From Rhodothermia bacterium (lineage in GTDB: Bacteria; Bacteroidota; Rhodothermia; Rhodothermales; JABDKH01): 5,196 nucleotides of DNA. Shown piece after piece: positions 1 to 5,196 of the stretch. Location: NCBI GenBank assembly GCA_018679295.1, contig JAHHLP010000565.1, positions 1 to 5,196 of the forward strand, written 5' to 3'. Under the pieces are notes generated by a model. It was not told the origin of the DNA. It saw nothing but the letters and a program-made list of their open reading frames with translations, and did not search any database. Positions within the stretch are counted from its first letter, which is position 1. Every line of letters begins with the position of its first letter. A program made the position numbers and the translations under genes.

Positions 1-1616
1 GTGGCGATTACGACTGGCGCCCCTATGAATCCAAGGATGATTCCGTGGCCGTATGGTACCGGGTCTACTTGAATACGCCGGAGGGACTGCTTGACGGATA
101 CGATAATTCGAACCCGAATCATCATGCGACGGTCACCGGAGACAGCATCTTCGCTGAAGCGCCCTTCAACTGGGGCAGCTCTCAAGACGGAAAAGGAATT
201 GCCCTAACGCGTGAGTCGACCAACGACCAGGCACCGGGCTACGACATCTTCTCCGGTGTCGTGTACTACCCGATGAGTGCGGCAGGTACGACGCAACTCT
301 ACAAGTTCGTTCTCGAGGACGAGACCGGTATTGTCGGTTGGGAGGAAGGTGACTTGCAGGGCGACCGCTCGTTCGTGGTACCGTCACAGGACACCACGCT
401 GCAGTGGGTCTACTTCGGCAACCAGCCGCCTTCGAAGGTGGATCCAGTCACGCAGAACGTGATCTTCGCAGTGGATTTGACATCGCTCGAGGAAATCGGA
501 GTATTCCGGGTTGCTCGGGGGGACACGCTCGAAGTGAGAGGTACGTTCAACAACTTCGGTTGTAATGATCCGACGATCTGCCTGATGGACCGCGTTCCGG
601 GCGAGAACCTCTTCGAGGGATTCTATAGCCTGTCGCTGGTTCCCGGTAATGAAGTGGCCTACAAGTACTTCCTGAATTTCAACAACCCTGAGTTTATCAC
701 TGAATTCGGGTTTGAACCCCCAGAGGGCTGGGAGGAAGGCCATCGATCGGGTGTTGACCGGACGTTCATATTTGAGGGTAATCCTAACCGCGATCAAGAC
801 CTCGGTCTTTCGTTCTTCAACGATATCACCGAGCTGAACGTGATCCCGGCGGGCACCTCCATTACCGTGAACTACTCGGTCGATATGGCGGCTGCCGTCG
901 CTAACTCTGGAGCTCCTTTCGATCCTGCGTCGGGAGATTCGGTGTGGATAAACGTCGCTGACCCGATCTGGGCCTTTACACAGCGAGTTTCCAACCCGAC
1001 GTTTCCCTTCGTTGACCCGACTGCCGAGAAGCCTGATGCCAGTGGCTTTCTGACAGATCCGGACAATGACGGAGTCTTCACAGGGTCAGTCACCGTCGAG
1101 GGCCCAACCTATAGCAATCTCACCTACCGGTACAAGTACAACTCAGGTGTGGACGTAGTGGAGGAGGAAGGTACAGGACTGGGTGCAACCCCGGGTAGGA
1201 ACCGAACCGTCTACATCAAGCCGAATCCAGACGGAACCTGGCCAAGTTCGTACGACATCGGTGCACAGTCGTTCATGCCAACCGGGGCGCTCCCCTTTGA
1301 GGACAACCCGGCGTTCAGCGTAGGTGTGGAGCCCGTTGATGGTGAGCTACCCGCGGCGATCACGCTGAAGCAGAACTTCCCGAACCCGTTCAACCCGACG
1401 ACCACCTTCGAGTATGCCATCACGGCATCGCAGAAGGTACAGCTGCACGTCTATGACGTGATCGGTCGCCGCGTTGCCACGCTGGTCAACGGAGTTCAGC
1501 CGCCGAACACGTATCGAGTCAACTTCGATGCGGCGGATTTGGCAAGCGGTACCTACTTCTACAGACTCGAGACCGCGGACAAGGTGATCACGCGGTCGAT
1601 GGTTCTGCTGAAGTGA
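1..1616 (+). CDS. Secreted tandem starch-binding-like module protein with T9SS type A sorting domain (5' partial)
   Basis: The reading frame is open from the first complete codon (position 3) to the TGA at 1614-1616. A GTG at 45 is in frame, but 14 sense codons precede it, no signal peptide follows it, and it falls inside a beta-strand of the first module, so the true start lies upstream. At least 537 residues are visible. Counting the GTG codon as residue 1, there are three tandem beta-sandwich modules (about 1-130, 136-262 and 264-411), a VGVE linker at 426-429, and a T9SS sorting domain (about 435-523) with NFPNPFNPTT, a VYDVIGRRV strand and SGTYFYRL. The modules resemble CBM20/CBM48-like starch-binding folds: FNW at 41-43, GTFNNFG at 166-172, and YKF/YKY strands. 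No glycosidase motif is visible. The inferred role is surface binding of alpha-glucan, functionally like SusE/SusF but exported by T9SS, and supported by the adjacent GH13 genes. The binding ligand is not proven, and a catalytic domain upstream of the window cannot be excluded. Confidence 0.85.
   Translation, partial: GDYDWRPYESKDDSVAVWYRVYLNTPEGLLDGYDNSNPNHHATVTGDSIFAEAPFNWGSSQDGKGIALTRESTNDQAPGYDIFSGVVYYPMSAAGTTQLYKFVLEDETGIVGWEEGDLQGDRSFVVPSQDTTLQWVYFGNQPPSKVDPVTQNVIFAVDLTSLEEIGVFRVARGDTLEVRGTFNNFGCNDPTICLMDRVPGENLFEGFYSLSLVPGNEVAYKYFLNFNNPEFITEFGFEPPEGWEEGHRSGVDRTFIFEGNPNRDQDLGLSFFNDITELNVIPAGTSITVNYSVDMAAAVANSGAPFDPASGDSVWINVADPIWAFTQRVSNPTFPFVDPTAEKPDASGFLTDPDNDGVFTGSVTVEGPTYSNLTYRYKYNSGVDVVEEEGTGLGATPGRNRTVYIKPNPDGTWPSSYDIGAQSFMPTGALPFEDNPAFSVGVEPVDGELPAAITLKQNFPNPFNPTTTFEYAITASQKVQLHVYDVIGRRVATLVNGVQPPNTYRVNFDAADLASGTYFYRLETADKVITRSMVLLK
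45..1277 (+). repeat. Three diverged tandem protein modules (carbohydrate-binding-like)
   Basis: This is a protein-level repeat, not a DNA repeat. The approximate module limits are 45-434, 450-830 and 834-1277. Each module starts with a V-x-Y/F-x-V-x-L/M strand (WYRVYL, IFAVDL, NYSVDM). Each has a mid-module strand with Y/F-rich text (LYKFVL, AYKYFL, YRYKYN). Each ends with an acidic turn followed by R-x-F/Y (GWEEG...DRSF, GWEEG...DRTF, EEEG...NRTVY). Modules 1 and 2 are closest to each other at this C-terminal motif. Module 3 is longer and carries a DxDxDG loop. The common pattern suggests duplication of an ancestral starch-binding-like beta-sandwich. The family assignment is tentative. Confidence 0.7.
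1347..1613 (+). other. T9SS type A C-terminal sorting domain (coding segment)
   Basis: The last ~89 residues of the first protein follow the known pattern of the Por/type IX secretion sorting domain. They contain a PNPFNPTT motif near the start, a beta-strand ending in VYDVIGRRV, a turn with GTYFYRLE, and a C-terminal K preceded by hydrophobic residues (SMVLLK). In characterised T9SS clients this domain directs passage through the outer membrane and is usually removed on attachment or release at the cell surface. Confidence 0.92.
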
Positions 1617-1636
1617 TCGAGTTGGCAAACTCCGAT

Positions 1637-1656
1637 CGGACCGGATAATCGGTCCG
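1637..1656 (+). other. Small hairpin between the binding-protein gene and the GH13 gene
   Basis: CGGACCG (1637-1643) and CGGTCCG (1650-1656) form a perfect 7-bp stem around a 6-nt GATAAT loop, starting 20 nt after the stop codon. No T-run follows it, so it is unlikely to terminate alone. It sits 11 nt before the larger hairpin and may protect the mRNA 3' end or assist termination. Confidence 0.5.
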
Positions 1657-1664
1657 CCGGAAAT

Positions 1665-1697
1665 AGAGCCGGCCACCCCAACGGGTGGCCGGCTTTG
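1665..1697 (+). terminator. Intrinsic terminator after the binding-protein gene
   Basis: GCCGGCCACCC (1668-1678) pairs perfectly with GGGTGGCCGGC (1683-1693) around a 4-nt CAAC loop. A1667-T1694 extends the stem, and a G-U pair and an A-T pair could extend it further. The stem runs directly into TTTG. The T-run is short, but the GC-rich stem is very stable and lies 51 nt after the stop codon, the usual place for a Rho-independent terminator. An AAATAGA run on its left side gives TCTATTT on the other strand, so weak bidirectional function is possible, although no minus-strand gene ends here. Confidence 0.75.
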
Positions 1698-1759
1698 TCT
1701 CCGGCTTTCCCGGGAATCAACCTCCATCAACTGCGAACGACACACACCGTCAACGGCGA

Positions 1760-1831
1760 ATGACACCCACTCGGAAGACCCATCTTGCTGCCGCTGCGAT
1801 TGCCCTATTCTTTTCGCATCTCGCCGTTGCG
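1760..1831 (+). other. Sec signal peptide of the GH13 enzyme (coding segment)
   Basis: Residues 1-24 have a basic n-region (Arg5, Lys6, His8), a hydrophobic core of Leu/Ala/Ile/Phe from residue 9, and an A-x-A type cleavage site (Ala22-Val23-Ala24, then Gln25). There is no cysteine at the cleavage point, so signal peptidase I is expected. This agrees with a T9SS client, which must first enter the periplasm through Sec. Confidence 0.85.
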
Positions 1832-4699
1832 CAGTCGATCGACGTCACGTTTCGTCACATCAAACAGCCGGGACAAACCTTCGTTCGCGCCTACAATCCG
1901 GGCGACTTCAACAACTGGGGAAACACCAGCGCAGGCAGGATCGCCGTGGGGGACGCATCGCAGATGTTTTACGATCCTGTTCTTGACGAGTATCTCTACA
2001 CGATCAGTCTGTCCGTGGGGGCCACACATCAATACAAGGTGCACTACCATTTCAACGCGGATGGCACCGACTTTCAATGGATTTCCGACCCCTATAACGA
2101 AAGAGTCAACCCGAGCGATAACGACAATTCGGTCGTCACAATCGCCGACCCGATGATTTTCCAGCCGGCGGCCAAGCTCGACCTGTCCAGCAGGTCCATG
2201 GTGCGCGTGTCCAGCGGAATCTTCGGGACCGAGGACGTTACAGCGATCTCGTTTGAGATCAACGACCAACCGATGGACGGCCTGCCTTTCTTCGATGCGT
2301 CCAAGCGCATTTTTCAATACCAACTGCCATCACCGGTCCCCGCCAGTTCGAAGTTCGAAATGTTCGTTACCGATGCACTCGGTCGGCAGGATTCGATCAG
2401 CGTTGGGGTTGGGGTTCCGAACGTCATTGATGAACCGCTTCCTGCCGGAGTACGCGATGGAATCACGACCTATGATGCCGATCCCACGCGCGTAACACTT
2501 TCGCTGTTCGCACCTGGGAAGGACTTCGTTCACGTGATTGGCGACTTCAACGACTGGGAAGTGCGCGAACAGTACCTGATGAAGCGGGACTCGATAAACG
2601 CTGACAGTGTTCGATGGTGGCTCACCGTTACCGGGCTGACCCCGGGGCAGGAGTATGCCTTCCAGTACCTCGTCGACGGTCGGATCCGCGTTGCGGATCC
2701 CTTCGCTCATAAGCTTCTGGATCCAATTAACGATCCTTTCCTTGGCGACGTGTATCCCGGACTGAAGCCGTACCCGACCGGAAAGACGCAAAATCGCGTG
2801 GGGGTATTCACAACCATTCAGGATGCATTCGAGTGGACGCCTTTTGAACGGCCGGCGCAAAAGGATCTCGTGATCTACGAGCTGCTGATCCGTGACTTCA
2901 TCGGCGACCACCGATATTCGACGCTCGCGGACACTCTCGACTACCTTCAGCGCCTGGGAGTTAACGCCATCGAACTCATGCCCGTGGCAGAGTTCAACGG
3001 CAACATCAGCTGGGGATACAACCCCACGTTTCATCTGGCGCCGGACAAGTACTACGGTCCGGCGGACGATCTCAAGCTGTTCATCGACGAGTGTCACAGC
3101 CGCGGCATTGCGGTGATTCTGGATGTCGTATACAATCACGCGACGGGACGATCGCCTTTGATTCGGCTGTACAACACCTCACCGACTGGCGAGCCGGGGT
3201 CGCCTGCATCACCGGAGAGCATCTACGCAAACAACCCGGCACGACATCCCTTCAACGTCTACAATGATCTTAACCACGAGAGCACAGCCACGAAATATTG
3301 GCTCGATCGCGCAAACGAATACTGGCTCACAGAATTCAACGTCGACGGCTTCCGGTTCGACCTCTCAAAGGGCTTCACGCAGAAGAGCAGCACCGATGAT
3401 TCCGTGTTTCGCCTTCACGACCCGAGCCGAATCGCAATCCTGAAACGCATGGCGGACGAGATCTGGTCCGTTGACTCTACGGCCTACGTCATTCTGGAGC
3501 ACTTCGCTGAGGATCGGGAAGAGCGCGAGCTGGCCGAGTATCGGATTGCCGAAGGAAGGCCTGGCATGATGTTGTGGAACAACAAGAACCACAACTACAA
3601 CGAGGCGACGATGGGCTACCACAGCGATGGTAAGTCCAACTTTGCCAGTGTGTATCACGGGCCGGGCGGGCGTGGCTGGACCGTGCCACATCTGGTTTCT
3701 TTCATGGAGAGTCACGACGAACAGTGGCTGATGTTCAAGAACATCGCTTTCGGAGCCTGCGAGCGGTCCACTTCGAATCATGTACTGTGCGACCCCGACG
3801 CGCCAGAGAATTTCGACACGTACAACGTGCGAGAGCTCAATACGGCTCTCGACCGAATGAAGATGGCCGGCGCGTTCTTTTTCACGATTCCCGGGCCCAA
3901 GATGATGTGGCAGTTCGGCGAGCTGGGCTACGGTTACGGTCCTGGAGGGCGGGAATGTCTGAGGCCGGGTGACGGCACCCTTGGTGACTGTCCCACCGGT
4001 ACGGTCGATCGGACCGATCCAAAGCCGATTCGATGGGAGTACCGTGACGACCCCCTGCGCGAGCGGCTCTACAAGGCGTGGTCTGCGATTATCAATTTGC
4101 GACGCAGCCACGAAGTGTTTACCAGTATTGACACGCAGGTTGATCTCAGCGTCGGAGGTGCCGTCAAGCGAATCGGTCTTTCGCACGCGTCGATGGACGT
4201 TGTCATCGTCGGCAACTTCGACGTCGTCGAGCGACCCGTCAACCCAAGCTTTCAACACTCGGGAACGTGGTACGACTTCTTTTCCGGCGCTAGCCTTGAG
4301 GTGGGTGATCCCAGTGCCTCGCTCACCTTTGCACCCGGCGAGTTCCACATCTATACCGACGTGCAGGTTGCTACGCCGGAACCCGGACTGATCACGGTTG
4401 GCGTGGAGGAGGAGGGTTTCAACGAGCTTCCTGCAACGGTTTCGTTCGAGGCACCGTATCCCAATCCGTTCTCCGAGATCGCTACCTTCCGTTTTCAGGT
4501 GCCGGACCCGCGTCGCGTGCGTATCGACGTGTTTGACGTGCTGGGCCGACGCGTAGCCAACGTCGTGGACGAGAACCTGGCTGGGGGCAGATATGTGCGG
4601 GAGTGGAATGCGGACGGGTACCCGAGCGGCATGTATGTCGTGCGTTTCGAGGCTGGCAGCGAAGTAATATCAACGAGCGTTGTGAGGATCGGCCAATGA
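1760..4699 (+). CDS. T9SS-secreted multidomain GH13 alpha-glucan hydrolase (alpha-amylase/pullulanase type)
   Basis: This gene encodes 979 residues. I chose ATG 1760 because it begins a clear signal peptide (TPTRK n-region, hydrophobic core, AVA cleavage site). The frame is open further up to a GTG at 1685, but that codon lies inside the terminator stem. Domains in order: signal peptide 1-24; beta-sandwich module ~27-137 with GDFNNWG at 48-54; Ig-like spacer ~138-228; CBM48-like module ~235-335 with GDFNDWE at 261-267; GH13 barrel ~365-785; C-domain ~786-870; T9SS sorting domain ~890-979. GH13 motifs present are DVVYNH (455-460), GFRFD with Arg532 and nucleophile Asp534, acid/base Glu580 in ILEH, and transition-state Asp653 in ESHDE. 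A DLN at 503-505 looks like the fifth conserved region. The predicted reaction is retaining hydrolysis of alpha-1,4 (possibly alpha-1,6) glucosidic bonds outside the cell. Bond specificity and GH13 subfamily cannot be set by eye, and a branching-enzyme-like activity is a weaker alternative. No clear Shine-Dalgarno sequence precedes the start. Confidence 0.93.
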   Translation: MTPTRKTHLAAAAIALFFSHLAVAQSIDVTFRHIKQPGQTFVRAYNPGDFNNWGNTSAGRIAVGDASQMFYDPVLDEYLYTISLSVGATHQYKVHYHFNADGTDFQWISDPYNERVNPSDNDNSVVTIADPMIFQPAAKLDLSSRSMVRVSSGIFGTEDVTAISFEINDQPMDGLPFFDASKRIFQYQLPSPVPASSKFEMFVTDALGRQDSISVGVGVPNVIDEPLPAGVRDGITTYDADPTRVTLSLFAPGKDFVHVIGDFNDWEVREQYLMKRDSINADSVRWWLTVTGLTPGQEYAFQYLVDGRIRVADPFAHKLLDPINDPFLGDVYPGLKPYPTGKTQNRVGVFTTIQDAFEWTPFERPAQKDLVIYELLIRDFIGDHRYSTLADTLDYLQRLGVNAIELMPVAEFNGNISWGYNPTFHLAPDKYYGPADDLKLFIDECHSRGIAVILDVVYNHATGRSPLIRLYNTSPTGEPGSPASPESIYANNPARHPFNVYNDLNHESTATKYWLDRANEYWLTEFNVDGFRFDLSKGFTQKSSTDDSVFRLHDPSRIAILKRMADEIWSVDSTAYVILEHFAEDREERELAEYRIAEGRPGMMLWNNKNHNYNEATMGYHSDGKSNFASVYHGPGGRGWTVPHLVSFMESHDEQWLMFKNIAFGACERSTSNHVLCDPDAPENFDTYNVRELNTALDRMKMAGAFFFTIPGPKMMWQFGELGYGYGPGGRECLRPGDGTLGDCPTGTVDRTDPKPIRWEYRDDPLRERLYKAWSAIINLRRSHEVFTSIDTQVDLSVGGAVKRIGLSHASMDVVIVGNFDVVERPVNPSFQHSGTWYDFFSGASLEVGDPSASLTFAPGEFHIYTDVQVATPEPGLITVGVEEEGFNELPATVSFEAPYPNPFSEIATFRFQVPDPRRVRIDVFDVLGRRVANVVDENLAGGRYVREWNADGYPSGMYVVRFEAGSEVISTSVVRIGQ
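4427..4696 (+). other. T9SS type A C-terminal sorting domain of the GH13 enzyme (coding segment)
   Basis: Residues 890-979 of the GH13 protein contain APYPNPF, the strand VFDVLGRRV, and PSGMYVVRFE, all diagnostic of the T9SS type A sorting domain. The linker before it (VGVEEEG..ELPA) matches the one before the sorting domain of the upstream gene (VGVEPVDGELPA), so the two tails probably share ancestry. The end is VVRIGQ rather than the usual basic end, a mild departure. Confidence 0.9.
4684..4688 (+). promoter_or_regulatory. Shine-Dalgarno sequence of the GH13 lipoprotein gene
   Basis: GAGGA ends 7 nt before the ATG at 4696 and lies inside the end of the preceding coding region. It supports that start and fits coupled translation across the ATGA overlap. 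Confidence 0.65.
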
Positions 4700-5196
4700 A
4701 GTCGCCCTACCTATTCTTGTCGGTGCTCTTCGTTGGTCTGACCGTTGGGGGATGTGAAGCGACCCGTGGTGGTGAGGGCGGACCGGCTGGCAACCGTGCG
4801 ACGGTTCCGGATTGGGCGGCGGACGCCATCTTCTATCAGATCTTTCCAGAGCGATTTCGGAATGGGGATCCGAGCAACGATCCCACACGTGAGTCTCTAG
4901 ACGAACCACGCACAGTGCCCGAATCGTGGAGCGTGAGCAGCTGGACGAGGGACTGGTACGCTAGATCCGACTGGGAAATAGCCATGTCGGATGACTTTTA
5001 TGAGCCGCTGCGTCGCCGCCGATACGGTGGTGACCTAGCCGGCGTGATCGAAAAGCTCGACTACCTCGCCGACCTCGGGATAAACGCGATCTACTTCAAT
5101 CCGCTCTTCTACGCGCGCTCTCTCCACAAGTACGACGGTAACACATATCACCACATCGATCCGTTTTTCGGCCCAGATCCGGAGGGTGATTTAGAG
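4696..5196 (+). CDS. GH13 alpha-amylase/neopullulanase-like lipoprotein (3' partial)
   Basis: The frame is open from ATG 4696 to the window end, giving 167 visible residues. The start overlaps the upstream stop as ATGA and follows a GAGGA. Residues 1-20 form a lipoprotein signal: Lys2, a hydrophobic core, and a V-G-G-C lipobox with Cys20 as the lipidated residue. A Gly-rich linker (24-32) leads to the start of a GH13 barrel with AIFYQIFPERFRNGDPSND (44-62), RRYGGDLAGVIEKLDYLADL (109-128), AIYFNP (131-136), and SLHKYDGNTYHHIDPFFG (142-159). These fit the cyclomaltodextrinase/neopullulanase-like branch of GH13. The catalytic residues lie beyond the window, so activity cannot be confirmed. The likely role is breakdown of maltooligosaccharides or starch while anchored in a membrane. 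Whether it faces the periplasm or the surface is not clear, because the residues after Cys20 (EATRGG) are not an obvious surface-export signal. Confidence 0.88.
   Translation, partial: MKSPYLFLSVLFVGLTVGGCEATRGGEGGPAGNRATVPDWAADAIFYQIFPERFRNGDPSNDPTRESLDEPRTVPESWSVSSWTRDWYARSDWEIAMSDDFYEPLRRRRYGGDLAGVIEKLDYLADLGINAIYFNPLFYARSLHKYDGNTYHHIDPFFGPDPEGDLE

Noticed and set aside
45..47. GTG as the start codon of the first gene
   Set aside because: The frame stays open upstream to the window edge, no signal peptide follows it, and it falls within the first beta-strand of a module. Residue 1 is better read as an internal valine.
384..797. Minus-strand open frame antisense to the binding protein
   Set aside because: It overlaps modules 1 and 2, has no recognisable motif and no supporting start context.
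1689..1716. Direct repeat CCGGCTTT (1689 and 1701) and palindrome TTCCCGGGAA (1707-1716) downstream of the terminator
   Set aside because: Both are short and partly overlap the terminator. A 10-bp GC-rich palindrome is too weak to call an operator without conservation data.
1685..1759. GTG 1685 as start of the GH13 enzyme, adding 25 residues
   Set aside because: It lies inside the right arm of the terminator hairpin and would place a polar, Gly/Pro-rich stretch before a well-formed signal peptide that begins at ATG 1760.
1697..1759. Promoter for the GH13 genes
   Set aside because: I looked for a Bacteroidota-type TTTG / TAnnTTTG pair and for sigma-70-like boxes and found no convincing match with proper spacing.
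2330..4348. Long open frames on the minus strand (about 2330-3139 and 3365-4348)
   Set aside because: They lie wholly antisense to the GH13 barrel coding region, which has all expected motifs. Their translations are Arg/Val/His-rich without recognisable domains, as expected for antisense shadows of GC-rich genes.

Overview
The window shows part of an extracellular alpha-glucan (starch, glycogen or maltodextrin) utilisation locus. All genes read on the + strand and almost all of the window is coding. Two of the three proteins end in a type IX secretion (T9SS) type A C-terminal sorting domain, which places the organism in the Bacteroidota/Rhodothermota/Balneolota/Ignavibacteria range. The NFPNPFNPTT form of the sorting domain, a GC content that looks to be in the mid-to-high 50s by eye, and a weak Shine-Dalgarno context at one start lead me towards a Rhodothermales-like marine or halophilic bacterium. 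That placement is inference, since there is no rRNA or other marker here.

Layout: (1) Positions 1-1616 hold the 3' part of a gene for a secreted, apparently non-catalytic protein. It has three tandem beta-sandwich, starch-binding-like modules followed by a T9SS sorting domain, and its true start lies upstream of the window. (2) Positions 1617-1759 are the only real intergenic gap. It carries a 7-bp hairpin and then a strong 11-12-bp GC-rich hairpin with a short T-run, a probable intrinsic terminator. (3) Positions 1760-4699 hold a complete 979-residue multidomain GH13 enzyme: signal peptide, N-terminal carbohydrate-binding-like module, Ig-like spacer, CBM48-like module, GH13 barrel with an intact catalytic triad, C-domain and T9SS sorting domain. 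(4) Positions 4696-5196 hold the 5' part of a second GH13 gene, predicted to be a lipoprotein. It overlaps the previous gene by ATGA, has a good Shine-Dalgarno sequence, and runs off the end of the window.

How they may work together (inference): the modular binding protein would hold alpha-glucan at the cell surface, in a role resembling SusE/SusF. The T9SS-exported GH13 enzyme would cut the polymer outside the cell, and the membrane-anchored GH13 lipoprotein would process the released oligosaccharides. The two enzymes appear to be translationally coupled, while the terminator could separate the expression level of the binding protein from that of the enzymes. The families are known ones. The more notable points are the recurring GxFNxW-type modules across both secreted proteins, the T9SS-plus-lipoprotein pairing of two GH13 enzymes, and a few active-site and loop details listed in the findings. 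I saw no mobile elements, CRISPR arrays or tRNA/rRNA genes.
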